The translations under genes were made by a program, and so were the position numbers. 64,000 bases of DNA from G965218495 sp965218495. Lineage in GTDB: Bacteria; Bacteroidota; Rhodothermia; Rhodothermales; Bin80. Location of the stretch: the NCBI GenBank assembly GCA_965218495.1, contig OZ244626.1, positions 62,001-126,000 on the forward strand, read 5' to 3'. Of this stretch, positions 24,296 through 33,466 are shown one piece after another (within the stretch, counting starts at the first letter, position 1; each line of letters opens with the position of its first letter). A model generated the notes under the pieces. The model saw only the letters and a list, made by a program, of their open reading frames with translations, did no database searches and was not told the DNA's origin.

Positions 24296-25561
24296 ATGAG
24301 CGCGCTTCTCAGCCAACAGGACCACGCGATGCTGGCCGGCGAGCTGGGTCCGGCAGCGCAGATGGCCATGCGTATCCTTGAGCGTATGCGGCCTATCGTA
24401 GGCGCGGATTCCTTTCTTGACATCAGTGCGGCGCACATCGACAGCGCGCTCTATCAGGGCGAAGCCACGCTTGCATATGCTGAGCGTTTTGCAGGCCTTG
24501 GGGCGCGGGTAGTAGTGCCTACAACGCTCAACGTAAGCGGCGTCGACGAACATGGATGGCACGCTTGGGCGGTACCTGAGGGCTGGGCAGCAAGGGCCAG
24601 ACGGCAGATGGTTGCGTACCAGTCCATGGGATGCAAGGCTACCTGGACATGTGCGCCATACCAAGAGTCCCAGCGGCCGACCTTGGGCGAGCAGGTAGCA
24701 TGGGGTGAGTCGAGCGCAGTGGTTTTTGCTAACTCCGTCCTTGGTGCCAGAACAGCGCGCTACCCTGATCTGCTGGACATCTGTGCAGCAATTACCGGTC
24801 GAGCTCCCGCTGCCGGGTTGCACTTGGAGACAAACCGGGCGGGGCAAGTGCTATTCAGACTGCGGGGCGTTTCGCCGGCACTACAAGAGCGTGACAGCTT
24901 CTACGGCGTGCTAGGCCACCTGGTAGGAAAGGAGGTAGCCGATCACATTCCTGTTATTGAAGGACTGGCTGTGCGGCCGACAGAGGACCAGCTAAAGGCC
25001 TTGGGCGCAGCTGCGGCCTCCAGCGGAGCCGTGGCACTGTTTCACATGGTAGGGGTAACGCCTGAAGCGCCGACGCGCGCGGCGGCCTTTCAGGGGCGCA
25101 AGCCACAGGCGGTCATCGACGTGACTATGCAGAGGCTGTGCGCCGCGCGGGACGAGTTGTCCACAGGTCCGGGATCCACTCTCGACATGGTGGTGCTCGG
25201 CAGTCCGCACTTTTCGTTGTCTGAGTTCCGGGCCCTTGCGCCGCTCCTTGAAGGACAAGTGCGGCATGCCGATGTGCAATTTCTGGTGACTGCCAGCCGC
25301 GTCGTCAAAGCAATGGCTACCAAGGCTGGAATTGCCACAGCGATTGAGCGGTTTGGGGGCACTATCACGGTCGATACGTGCATTCTGACTACGCCCATGC
25401 TGCCGCGGAAAATGAAGACGCTTATGACCAATTCCGCAAAGTACGCCTACTATGCCCCCGGTCTGCTCAACACGCAGATCATCTATGGCGACCTCACGGA
25501 TTGCATTCAGTCTGCTATCTGTGGGCGCGTTGAACGTGACAACACGCTATGGCAAGAGTAA
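24296..25561 (+). CDS. Aconitase X, catalytic (large) part
   Basis: A 421-residue protein of the AcnX catalytic family (formerly DUF521). N-terminal DHAMLAGELGPAAQMAMRILERM is the family start; it continues with HIDSALYQGEATLAYAERFAGLGARVVVPTTLNVSG, YQSMGCKATWTCAPYQ (iron-sulfur cysteine region), GESSAVVFANSVLGARTARYPDLLDICAAITGR, and the late VDTCILTTPMLPR and TNSAKYAYYAPGLLNT segments. AcnX enzymes are dehydratases: phosphomevalonate dehydratase in archaea and cis-3-hydroxyproline dehydratase in some bacteria. The substrate here is unknown. I used ATG 24296; a GTG at 24263 would add eleven residues. The swivel subunit follows with a 13-base overlap. Confidence 0.87.
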   Translation: MSALLSQQDHAMLAGELGPAAQMAMRILERMRPIVGADSFLDISAAHIDSALYQGEATLAYAERFAGLGARVVVPTTLNVSGVDEHGWHAWAVPEGWAARARRQMVAYQSMGCKATWTCAPYQESQRPTLGEQVAWGESSAVVFANSVLGARTARYPDLLDICAAITGRAPAAGLHLETNRAGQVLFRLRGVSPALQERDSFYGVLGHLVGKEVADHIPVIEGLAVRPTEDQLKALGAAAASSGAVALFHMVGVTPEAPTRAAAFQGRKPQAVIDVTMQRLCAARDELSTGPGSTLDMVVLGSPHFSLSEFRALAPLLEGQVRHADVQFLVTASRVVKAMATKAGIATAIERFGGTITVDTCILTTPMLPRKMKTLMTNSAKYAYYAPGLLNTQIIYGDLTDCIQSAICGRVERDNTLWQE

Positions 25562-25968
25562 TCCACGGGAGGGCTTTGGTGTCGGGCACAGCCAGTGGCA
25601 TTGCCTTGGTAGGACGTGAACCGCTAAGCTTCTGGGGCGGATACGACCAGAATACCGGCGAAGTCATCGATCGCCGTCACGTGCTTTCGGGCAGTATTGC
25701 ACGCCACCGTATCCTTGCCATTCCAGGTACGCGTGGCTCCAGCACTACGACGGCAGTATTGCTGGAGGCGGTGCGCCAGGATACCGCACCGGCAGCGCTG
25801 CTGACCATAGGGGTCGATACCTTTCTGGCCCTGGCCTCGGTTGTGGCTGATGAGCTCTATGATCGGATCCTTCCGGTAGTTGCCTTGACTCCAGAGGATT
25901 TTGCTCGACTCAAGACTGGACAGCATATCGAGGTCACTTCAGAAGGGTGTGTAATTGTGGTAGGCTAG
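25549..25968 (+). CDS. Aconitase X, swivel (small) part
   Basis: A 139-residue protein of the AcnX swivel family (formerly DUF126). The family pattern is visible: VSGTASGIALVGREPLSFWGGYDQNTGEVIDRRH near the N-terminus, then IPGTRGSSTTTAVLLEAVRQDTAPAALLTI, where the GTRGSSTT loop bears the conserved serine region. It overlaps the large-subunit gene by 13 bases, as expected for subunits of one enzyme, and overlaps the convergent mnmD gene by four bases. Confidence 0.87.
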   Translation: MARVIHGRALVSGTASGIALVGREPLSFWGGYDQNTGEVIDRRHVLSGSIARHRILAIPGTRGSSTTTAVLLEAVRQDTAPAALLTIGVDTFLALASVVADELYDRILPVVALTPEDFARLKTGQHIEVTSEGCVIVVG

Positions 25969-26693
25969 GTCACAGGCTTCTCGGCCGCCAGCACCTCGCG
26001 CTTGCCAGTTGGTCCAACGCGTCGCATGACCCGGAAGCCGGAGCACAATAGTGTGCGCCGAACTTGTCCTGCGGACGAATAAGTAGCGAGCATGCCACCG
26101 GGCACGAGGGCATTGAACAACGACTGTACGAAGGTCGGGGCCCACAGCTCAGAGTTAACCTTTGGACTGAATCCGTCCAGGTACACGACATCATAGCGGT
26201 CGAGTGGCAGCACTTGCTCTGTGGCATCTCCTATGAGCAGCGTCAACCTACAGCCCGGCAGCAATTCTCGCTCATAGCGCCCTCGTGGCACTACCGGTGG
26301 CAGCTCTTGGCGCCAGTGTGCCAGGGCCGCCGCAGGATCGTGCAGGCCATCTATATCGCCATAACCCAGACGCTCGAGGTGCGTAGCTGCGGGCAGTGTC
26401 TTCTCAAGGGCTGTATACGAAAGTGACGCGCCGGCACTGCGAGACTCGGCTGCGGTAATCAAAAAGTTGAGCCCTGCCCCAAAACCGACCTCGAGGACGC
26501 GAATAGCCCGCCTTGCTGCCAGAATCCTAGTAACTTGCGCACCCTTCAAGAAGACATGGCAGGCTTCCGTTAGCGCAGCGAATGTTGAGCGGTAAGTCTG
26601 TCCGTACTCAGTACTTAGGAGCGTACAGGTGCCATCCCCAGTCGGAATGACGCTCAACTTTGTGCGGCCTTGAGCTTGGCAGTCAGGGATCAC
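25965..26693 (-). CDS. mnmD: tRNA 5-methylaminomethyl-2-thiouridine methyltransferase, MnmD type
   Basis: A 242-residue SAM-dependent methyltransferase equivalent to the methyltransferase half of E. coli MnmC. It has GQTYRSTFAALTEACHVFL, the SAM-binding loop IRVLEVGFGAGLNFLI, and the diagnostic YDVVYLDGFSPKVNSELW followed by LVPGGMLATYSSAGQVRRTL and GKREVLAAEKP. It methylates nm5s2U34 in the tRNA wobble position; no FAD-dependent oxidase half is attached. The start is an in-frame GTG (26693) and is uncertain. It converges with the aconitase X small gene and is divergent from the DtxR-type regulator. Confidence 0.88.
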   Translation of the reverse strand: MIPDCQAQGRTKLSVIPTGDGTCTLLSTEYGQTYRSTFAALTEACHVFLKGAQVTRILAARRAIRVLEVGFGAGLNFLITAAESRSAGASLSYTALEKTLPAATHLERLGYGDIDGLHDPAAALAHWRQELPPVVPRGRYERELLPGCRLTLLIGDATEQVLPLDRYDVVYLDGFSPKVNSELWAPTFVQSLFNALVPGGMLATYSSAGQVRRTLLCSGFRVMRRVGPTGKREVLAAEKPVT

Positions 26694-26739
26694 AGGCGGA
26701 GAGATCCGGTTGCATGCAGATGGGCCATCTTGCTAGTTT

Positions 26740-27414
26740 ATGTTAAGTCCCGCGGTCGAAGATTACCTAAAAGCAATCTATAAGCTTCAGGGCGATGGAA
26801 CGGTGTCGAAGACCAGCATCGCACGGGCTATGAGGGTAACCCCGGCCTCTGTTACGAACATGATCAAGCGCCTGGCCCGACTCAAGATGGTCGAGCATGA
26901 GTCGTACAAGGGCGTGTGGCTGACCGAGGCCGGGGAAAAGATTGCCTTGGAAATCGTTCGTCACCATCGACTGCTGGAAACCTACCTGAAGCAGATCCTT
27001 GGTTACTCGTGGGCAGAAATGCACGCGGAAGCGGAGCTCTTGGAGCACCATATCTCCGAGGAGTTTGAGGAGAAGATCGACAAGCTGCTGGGATATCCGA
27101 CCCGCGATCCGCACGGGCACCCCATTCCCACTACAGATCTGGTCATTGACCAGGCGCTCACCGTCCCGCTTACGGCCGTAGAGGTGGGCCGGCGAGTACG
27201 GGTGCACTCCGTTTCCGATGCGAATGCCGATATGCTGGAGTATCTGGAATCAATAGGACTCATGCCTGACCAAATGGTAACCATCAATGCGAAGGCACCC
27301 TTTAAAGGCCCGATCACAGTGATCCTTTGTGGCAAGCAGCTCGTGGTAGGAAACCATGCGGCCAGCCAAGTCTACGTAAAGGTGGATGAGCTAGAGGATA
27401 GTCTTGCCGAATAG
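26740..27414 (+). CDS. DtxR/MntR-family metal-dependent transcriptional regulator
   Basis: A 224-residue repressor-type protein. Residues 1-65 are the DtxR winged helix-turn-helix (LSPAVEDYLKAIYKLQ, SIARAMRVTPASVTNMIKRLARLKMVEHESYKGVWLTEAGE). Residues about 70-140 are the metal-binding dimerisation domain with several His, Glu and Cys-free ligands (HHRLLETYL, EAELLEHHISEEFEEKI). Residues about 145-220 are a FeoA/SH3-like domain (VHSVSDANADMLEYLESIGLMPDQMVTI). It probably senses Mn2+ or Fe2+ and represses uptake genes; the metal ABC importer at 54-58 kb is a plausible target. Its tail overlaps the convergent arginase gene by 24 bases. Confidence 0.87.
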   Translation: MLSPAVEDYLKAIYKLQGDGTVSKTSIARAMRVTPASVTNMIKRLARLKMVEHESYKGVWLTEAGEKIALEIVRHHRLLETYLKQILGYSWAEMHAEAELLEHHISEEFEEKIDKLLGYPTRDPHGHPIPTTDLVIDQALTVPLTAVEVGRRVRVHSVSDANADMLEYLESIGLMPDQMVTINAKAPFKGPITVILCGKQLVVGNHAASQVYVKVDELEDSLAE

Positions 27415-28281
27415 GGAGGCGAGCAGGTCGGCAGCCAGCGTAGCTGTACGGTTTTGCAGGTCAATAATGGGGTTGATTTCAACTACATCAACTGAGCCCA
27501 AGCGCCCGTCCTCGGCGATGAGCTCCATGAGCAGGTGTGCTTCGCGGGTGTTGAGTCCTCCCGGCACTGGTGTGCCGACGCCCGGCGCATAGTTTGGGTC
27601 CAGGCTATCAACATCCAAGCTGACGTGCAGTCGCTGGACGTGCCGCAGTCGGCCCAGCGCCTCTCGGGCCACTGTGGCAATTCCGCGTTCATCGATTTCA
27701 CGCATGGTGAAGATGCCTATACGACTTTCCCGCAACTCCTGGCGCTCGTCCATGTCGATGGCGCGGACTGCGATAAGTACGACATTCTCCGGTTCAATTT
27801 TGGCGCCGGGGCGCCCCACATTGATCAGATCTTGCGGCCCGCGTCCGGTGAGAATCGCCAATGGCATGCCGTGGATGTTACTACTGGGAGAAGTGTTCGG
27901 CGTGTTGAAGTCGGCATGCGCATCGATCCAAATCAAGCCCGCCGGACCGGAGTGTGTCGCGCCGCCCACGCTGCCTACGGCAATTGAATGGTCGCCGCCC
28001 ATGACAATGGGCAGGTCGCCGTCGGCTATGGCTCTGGAAACCTCCTCGTACACACGTTCGCAGACCATGCGGATTGGTTTGACAAAGTCCGCTTCCCCGT
28101 CCGAAGGCAGCGTTCCGCGCACGGGGACAGGGATGTTTCCGTAGTCAACCACGTTGTAGTGGAGCTTCCGAAGCCGACTAGTCAGTCCGGCATAGCGTAC
28201 AGCACTCGGCCCTACGTCAACTCCGCGCAGGCTTTGTCCCAGGTCCATCGGAACACCAATCAGCCGTATCGTTCGCTGCAC
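27391..28281 (-). CDS. rocF: Arginase-family amidinohydrolase
   Basis: A 296-residue arginase. The binuclear manganese site is visible: GGDHSIAVG (His ligand), WIDAHADFNTP (Asp/His/Asp ligands) and LHVSLDVDSLDPNYAPGVGTPVPGGL (Asp ligands and substrate loop). The N-terminal IRLIGVPMDLGQSLRGVDVGPSAVR is typical of true arginases rather than agmatinases, and the SSNIHGMPLAILTGRG segment also fits. It hydrolyses arginine to ornithine and urea. Start at GTG 28281, preceded by GGTGAAG. It needs manganese, which fits the neighbouring convergent DtxR/MntR-type regulator, though direct coregulation is only a guess. Confidence 0.87.
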   Translation of the reverse strand: MQRTIRLIGVPMDLGQSLRGVDVGPSAVRYAGLTSRLRKLHYNVVDYGNIPVPVRGTLPSDGEADFVKPIRMVCERVYEEVSRAIADGDLPIVMGGDHSIAVGSVGGATHSGPAGLIWIDAHADFNTPNTSPSSNIHGMPLAILTGRGPQDLINVGRPGAKIEPENVVLIAVRAIDMDERQELRESRIGIFTMREIDERGIATVAREALGRLRHVQRLHVSLDVDSLDPNYAPGVGTPVPGGLNTREAHLLMELIAEDGRLGSVDVVEINPIIDLQNRTATLAADLLASLFGKTIL

Positions 28282-28447
28282 AGCTTCACCTACATGTATG
28301 GTTAGTCATCGATCCCACAGGTGCGCTGACCGGCTGGCCCCGTGACCGGACCACCTACCGCATTGCAAGCATAGTCAACCCCCAGTCGCGGCGTGCGGAT
28401 CCGCACGTGTGTGAGATACGTTTCTATGCGGCTGCCAAAGACCTCAT

Positions 28448-30247
28448 ATGCGACCGCTAGCCCGCGTAAATCACTTCTTCGTTGTCTATCGACGGCTGTT
28501 TATACCGGGTTTAGTCTACACGGTCGTTGCCGCAGGCTTTACTATAGCAATTCCCGTAGTCGTTCGGCAGGCTATCGATAGCATTCCGCGGTACGTTGCG
28601 CTGTTCCAACAGTTTCAGGGGACCGAAATCCAAGGACAGCTTTTTCAGGATTTGTTCTGGACGCTGCTCTTTTTCGGTTTTGTGGTGGCGGGGCTTAGCC
28701 TAGTGAGTGGCCTGTTTTCCTTTCTAATGCGGCAAACGGTCGTTGTGGCATCTCGCCACATAGAGTTCGACTTGCGCAACAGGCTGTATGGACACCTCCA
28801 GACGCTCTCCAGTGACTTCTACAGCAGCACGGCGACTGGAGACATCATCACGAGAAGCACCAGTGACATAGAGCAGGTGCGGCGCTACATTGGTCCTGCG
28901 ATTATGTATATCACGCGTACCGTGGTAATCATAGTGGTGGCCATCACGGTGATGCTCATAATTTCACCTACCCTGGCCTTCTATGCCTTGCTGCCGATGC
29001 CAATTCTGGCCGTAGCAGTGTTTTTTTTGTCGAAATACATCCATATACGCAGCGAAGAGCTCCAGCGTCAATATTCCAAGCTGACGAGTCGAGTCCAAGA
29101 GGCATTGTCTGGCATTCGCGTGCTTAAGGCCTACACACGCGAGGAAGCCGAGGCCGAGGCGTTTGAAGCGGAGAGTACCTCCTACAAGGAGCGTATGCTT
29201 GGCCTTGCGCTTGTCAATGCGGCCTACCGTCCGGTCTTTATCCTCGTTGTGGGCCTTTCGCAGATTCTGGTGGTGTGGGTTGGAGGACATTTGGTGGCTG
29301 AAGGAGTGATCACGATTGGCAATATCGCGGAGTACATCATCTATGTTGCCCTGATGACTTGGCCGGTGGCGACAGTGGGACTGGTGGTGTCGATGGTACA
29401 GCGCGCTGCGGCCTCTATGGAACGGATCAGCGCAGTGTTGGACGCCAAGCCCTCAATAGCGGACACCGCGTTTGCGGACCATAGTTTCAGCGTCGTGAGA
29501 GGGAACCTTGCCTTTGACAACGTCTCGTTTCGGTATGCCCCTGACCACGCATGGGCGCTGAGTGGGATTTCGTTTGAGATTCCGGCTGGCAAGACACTGG
29601 CCATCATTGGTCGAACCGGGGCGGGTAAGACTACACTGGTAGAGCTTGTCGTTCGCCTGCTAGATCCGACGCATGGCACCATTAAGGTCGATGGACGAGA
29701 CCTGCGTTCGGTACCGCTTGGTGTACTTCGCAACGCTGTGGGGTACGTGCCACAGGATATATTTCTCTTCAGTGATTCCGTCAGTAGCAACATCGCGTTC
29801 GGGCGAATAGGGGCTGCCATGAAGGACATAGAGCAGGCGGCGTACGAGGCCGAGTTGCTCGAAAACGTGATGGATTTTCCCAAGGCGTTTGATACTTCGG
29901 TCGGAGAGCGAGGGGTGACGCTTTCCGGTGGTCAAAAGCAGCGAACAACGATCGCCCGGGCGCTAATTTGCGAGCCGCGAATCCTGATCCTTGACGATGC
30001 ACTCAGCAGCGTGGACACCAATACCGAGCACCGTATCCTTGGTCATCTGCGGAGGCGTTTTGGCAAGCAGACCTTGGTGATTGTCAGTCATCGGATTTCG
30101 ACGGTGCAAGATGCGGACTTGATACTCGTACTTGAGCAAGGCCAGATCACTCAGCGCGGGACGCACGAAGAGCTTATCAGCAGCGATGGCCTGTACAAGA
30201 GTTTGTATCGTCGGCAGCAGCTCGAAGCTGAACTGGAGGTCTTGTGA
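28448..30247 (+). CDS. ABC exporter half-transporter A (degenerate Walker B carboxylate)
   Basis: A 599-residue fused membrane-ATPase subunit of the MsbA/BmrC type. Six transmembrane helices fill residues about 15-320. The ATPase shows Walker A GRTGAGKTT (about 387-395), Q-loop VPQDIF, intact signature LSGGQKQR (about 491) and Walker B RILILDDALSSVD, in which the usual catalytic glutamate after the aspartate is replaced by aspartate. That change, with the altered signature in the partner at 31176, is the hallmark of heterodimeric exporters with one non-hydrolysing site. The stop overlaps the GTG of rnz by four bases. The substrate is unknown. Confidence 0.88.
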   Translation: MRPLARVNHFFVVYRRLFIPGLVYTVVAAGFTIAIPVVVRQAIDSIPRYVALFQQFQGTEIQGQLFQDLFWTLLFFGFVVAGLSLVSGLFSFLMRQTVVVASRHIEFDLRNRLYGHLQTLSSDFYSSTATGDIITRSTSDIEQVRRYIGPAIMYITRTVVIIVVAITVMLIISPTLAFYALLPMPILAVAVFFLSKYIHIRSEELQRQYSKLTSRVQEALSGIRVLKAYTREEAEAEAFEAESTSYKERMLGLALVNAAYRPVFILVVGLSQILVVWVGGHLVAEGVITIGNIAEYIIYVALMTWPVATVGLVVSMVQRAAASMERISAVLDAKPSIADTAFADHSFSVVRGNLAFDNVSFRYAPDHAWALSGISFEIPAGKTLAIIGRTGAGKTTLVELVVRLLDPTHGTIKVDGRDLRSVPLGVLRNAVGYVPQDIFLFSDSVSSNIAFGRIGAAMKDIEQAAYEAELLENVMDFPKAFDTSVGERGVTLSGGQKQRTTIARALICEPRILILDDALSSVDTNTEHRILGHLRRRFGKQTLVIVSHRISTVQDADLILVLEQGQITQRGTHEELISSDGLYKSLYRRQQLEAELEVL

Positions 30248-31176
30248 TCGTCGTTCCTTTGGGTACAAGTGCGGCTGCCCCCACGCGCACGCGGCACCTG
30301 TCCTCTATGGCACTTATTGCCGATGGCCGTATTCTGCTGTTTGACTGTGGTGAAGCAACCCAGCTGCGTCTGTTGCACGGCGGCCTGCGACACAGTCGCA
30401 TTGCCGCCATCTTTATCACGCACTTGCATGGGGATCATTATTTTGGCCTCATGGGTCTGCTGTCCACGTTGGCGCTTGCGCGTCGAAAGGCCCCTTTGGT
30501 AGTGGTAGGCCCCGAAGAGTTGACGCGTGTCATACACCTGCTACCCGGCGTGAGAGATCACGAACTGACGTTTCCTGTAGACTATGTCCCGCTACAGGAA
30601 ACCATGTCGCACGCCGTGGTTTACGAGACTCGGAATTATTTTGTGGAGGCCCGCGCACTAGATCACCGCATCTTTACAGTCGGGTATCGGGTTCAGGAGA
30701 AAGTCAAGCCCGGCCGACTGAATGTTGACCGTGCCAGCATGCTGGGTGTCACTAGCTATGCCGACTACCAGCTACTAAAGCGGGGGAGGGAAGTGAGAGG
30801 AGAGGGCGGCCGAACGGTTTCGCCGGACGTCGTACTGGATCCACCTCAAGCGCCCCGTGCCTTCGCGTACGTGTCGGACACGCGTCCGTGTGAGGGGGCT
30901 GCGTTGCTGGCGAAGAAGGCGACGGTCCTAGTTCACGAGGCCACCTTTGCGGAAGCATTGCGGCAGCGAGCGCATGAAACCGGGCACAGCACGGCGGCGC
31001 AGGCTGCCGCTGTTGCCAAGAAGGCGGGTGCGATACAGTTGCTGCTTTCTCATTTCAGTTCCCGCTACAAGGATGTTGCACCGCTAGTGGAAGAGGCTCG
31101 GGCAGTCTTTCCCGCCACCATGGCGGCCGAAGAGCTCCGGCGGTATCCACTTGCAGCTGGCGATGGCGAACACTGA
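30244..31176 (+). CDS. rnz: Ribonuclease Z (tRNA 3' processing endonuclease)
   Basis: A 310-residue metallo-beta-lactamase-fold nuclease. It begins IVVPLGTSAAAPTRTRHLSS, the family's GTSaa.Pt start, and has the zinc motif FITHLHGDHYFGLMGLL (HxHxDH near residues 59-65), later YVSDTRPCEGAALLAKKATVLVHEATF (Asp ligand), ETGHSTAAQAA and LLLSHFSSRYKD (final His). RNase Z cuts precursor tRNA 3' trailers. The start is GTG 30244. It is wedged between two ABC half-transporter genes, overlapping the first by four bases and the second by one. Confidence 0.92.
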   Translation: MIVVPLGTSAAAPTRTRHLSSMALIADGRILLFDCGEATQLRLLHGGLRHSRIAAIFITHLHGDHYFGLMGLLSTLALARRKAPLVVVGPEELTRVIHLLPGVRDHELTFPVDYVPLQETMSHAVVYETRNYFVEARALDHRIFTVGYRVQEKVKPGRLNVDRASMLGVTSYADYQLLKRGREVRGEGGRTVSPDVVLDPPQAPRAFAYVSDTRPCEGAALLAKKATVLVHEATFAEALRQRAHETGHSTAAQAAAVAKKAGAIQLLLSHFSSRYKDVAPLVEEARAVFPATMAAEELRRYPLAAGDGEH

Positions 31177-32945
31177 TGGCTCAGGGAAAAGGGTTTGATC
31201 GGAGGATACTGCGTCGCATTGTAGGGTACTTGATGCCCTACAAGTACTGGGTAATTCTGGCGTTTGCGCTGGTCATGGTAGCGGCCTTTCTGGGTCCACT
31301 GCGTCCGTACCTTGTGCAGATCGCCATTGACGATTACATCGTGCCGAATCAGCTGGACGGCATGTATGTCGTCATCATCCTGCTAATCGGTGCGGCGGTG
31401 CTCGAATCTGTGCTTGGATTTGTCAACTCCTATTTCACGCAGTGGATCGGCCAGAGTGCCATTTACGACGTGCGCGTACGTGTCTACCGCCACATCCAGC
31501 GGCAGTCACTGAGCTTTTTCGATCGCACCCCCATTGGACGCCTGATCACAAGGACCACCAGCGACGTGGAGTCACTGAGTGACGTGCTTTCTGCTGGCAT
31601 CGTACTGATAATGGGGGACCTCTTTCGGCTGATTTTCATCACGGCGTTCATGTTTTGGCTGGATTGGATGCTGGCGATCGTGACGCTTGCGGTGATGCCG
31701 TTCATGCTGTGGGTGACCGTCTGGTTCAAGCGCAACGTACGTACACAATACAGGCAAGTACGAAAGCAGGTCGCCAGACTAAATTCCTTCCTGCAGGAGC
31801 ATGTCACTGGCATGAGCATTGTCCAGCTCTTCGGGCGGGAGAAGGAGGAGATGGAGCGATTTACGAGAATCAACGACCTGCACCGAGCCGCATACCTAAA
31901 GACGGTGTTTTTTCACGCGCTGTTTTGGCCTGCGGTTGACATTCTAGCATCGTCGGCAATCGGGTTGGTGCTGTGGGTCGGCGGCATTCGGGCCTTGTCG
32001 GGCGGGCTCACGGTAGGCGTGCTTATTGCCTTTGTGCAGTATGCACGTCAGTTCTTCCAGCCGATACGTAGCCTATCGGACCAGTTCAATACGCTCCAGG
32101 GCGCGATGGCAGGTGCGGAGCGGATTTTTGACGTACTTGATCATGACCATGCGCTAAAAGAGCCGGAGGGGCCGATTCCGGCGGATCATCTTGCTGGGCA
32201 CATTGCGTTCCGGAACGTGTGGTTCAGCTATGACCAGGAACCCAACTGGGTATTGCGCGATGTCTCGTTTGAGATTCACCCGGGCCAGACGGTTGCCATC
32301 GTAGGAGCTACCGGCAGTGGAAAGACGACCATCATCAGTCTGCTCATGCGTTTTTACGACATCCAGAAAGGGCAGATACTGCTGGATGGTCGTGACATCC
32401 GAACGTACAAGCTGGGCTATCTGCGTTGGCGCATTGGGCTGGTGCTCCAGGACGTTTTTTTGTTTTCCGGGTCCGTCGAGCGCAACATCTCGTTGGGTCA
32501 TCCGGGTGTCACGTCTGCCCAGGTGCGTCAGGCGGCGAAAATGATAGGGGCGGACGAGTTTATCGAGAAGCTGCCGGGTAAATTCCAGCATGATGTGCAG
32601 GAACGAGGCAAGTCCCTGTCTCACGGGCAACGGCAGCTGCTTTCCTTCGTTCGGGTGTTGGTTTACGACCCGGACCTCTTGGTGCTGGATGAGGCAACTT
32701 CAAGTGTGGACACGGAGACGGAGCACACGATCCAGCGTGCCTTAGGGACGTTGCTGGAGAATCGAACCTCACTCATCATTGCACACCGGCTCTCGACGAT
32801 TCGCCATGCAGACATGATACTTGTCCTCCACAAAGGTGTGCTTCGGCAACGCGGGACGCACGACCAGCTATTGGCAAAGGAAGGGTTGTACAGGACGCTC
32901 TATGCCCTTCAGTACAAGGAACAGGAGGAGCGCGCAGTGGCGTAA
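31176..32945 (+). CDS. ABC exporter half-transporter B (degenerate signature motif)
   Basis: A 589-residue fused membrane-ATPase subunit, partner of the 28448 gene. The membrane part holds about six helices with the coupling segments SFFDRTPIGRLITRTTSDVESLSD and QEHVTGMSIVQLFGREKEE. The ATPase has Walker A GATGSGKTT (about 376-384), LVLQDVFLF, a deviant signature SLSHGQRQL (LSHGQ instead of LSGGQ, about 480) and canonical Walker B LLVLDEATSSVD with its glutamate. In a heterodimer, the deviant signature would face subunit A's degenerate Walker B, leaving one competent site. Probably a drug- or lipid-type exporter. Confidence 0.88.
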   Translation: MAQGKGFDRRILRRIVGYLMPYKYWVILAFALVMVAAFLGPLRPYLVQIAIDDYIVPNQLDGMYVVIILLIGAAVLESVLGFVNSYFTQWIGQSAIYDVRVRVYRHIQRQSLSFFDRTPIGRLITRTTSDVESLSDVLSAGIVLIMGDLFRLIFITAFMFWLDWMLAIVTLAVMPFMLWVTVWFKRNVRTQYRQVRKQVARLNSFLQEHVTGMSIVQLFGREKEEMERFTRINDLHRAAYLKTVFFHALFWPAVDILASSAIGLVLWVGGIRALSGGLTVGVLIAFVQYARQFFQPIRSLSDQFNTLQGAMAGAERIFDVLDHDHALKEPEGPIPADHLAGHIAFRNVWFSYDQEPNWVLRDVSFEIHPGQTVAIVGATGSGKTTIISLLMRFYDIQKGQILLDGRDIRTYKLGYLRWRIGLVLQDVFLFSGSVERNISLGHPGVTSAQVRQAAKMIGADEFIEKLPGKFQHDVQERGKSLSHGQRQLLSFVRVLVYDPDLLVLDEATSSVDTETEHTIQRALGTLLENRTSLIIAHRLSTIRHADMILVLHKGVLRQRGTHDQLLAKEGLYRTLYALQYKEQEERAVA

Positions 32946-33466
32946 CGCCGGCACGCCATCCCACTTCACCGTATCCAGCCGACCATGACAAGTTCAGCGG
33001 ACAGCACGCACCGTCCATCCTGCCCTGTCATTGTGAGCGCTGCACGGCGGTGTTGCAAGTGCGGTCCAGAACCGTCGCCTTTCTTTGCAGCCATCTGACC
33101 GGAGGAGCGTCAAACTATAGGCAGCAAAGCCGCAATGCGCAGCGGCGCGCGAAGCGTGTTGCCATTTGGCACCGGTTCTGGCGCAGGCTTCCGGCTTGGG
33201 GTTTGTAGAAGTTAGGGTACATTGGCCCGAAGCAAACGGCACTGCCATGCCCTGAAGCTGCTGCCGGAGTCGTGCGTATCGGCCAGCGAATCGACTTGCA
33301 TTGCTGCGGACGCGGCCCTGCAAGTGGTCAAATCGCAAGCGGAAACGGACGCAACTAAATTCACATGCACTCCAATGGCAGCGGCCGTGCAATGACGGGC
33401 CGTACGCGACCGAGGGTATACAAATGCTGTGAAAAGAAGCGCTAATCCCTGTGGATGGCCCAAGGC
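32946..33466. other. Non-coding gap
   Basis: About 520 bases between convergent units. No gene, tRNA or repeat recognised and no clear T-tailed terminator hairpin seen. Confidence 0.45.
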
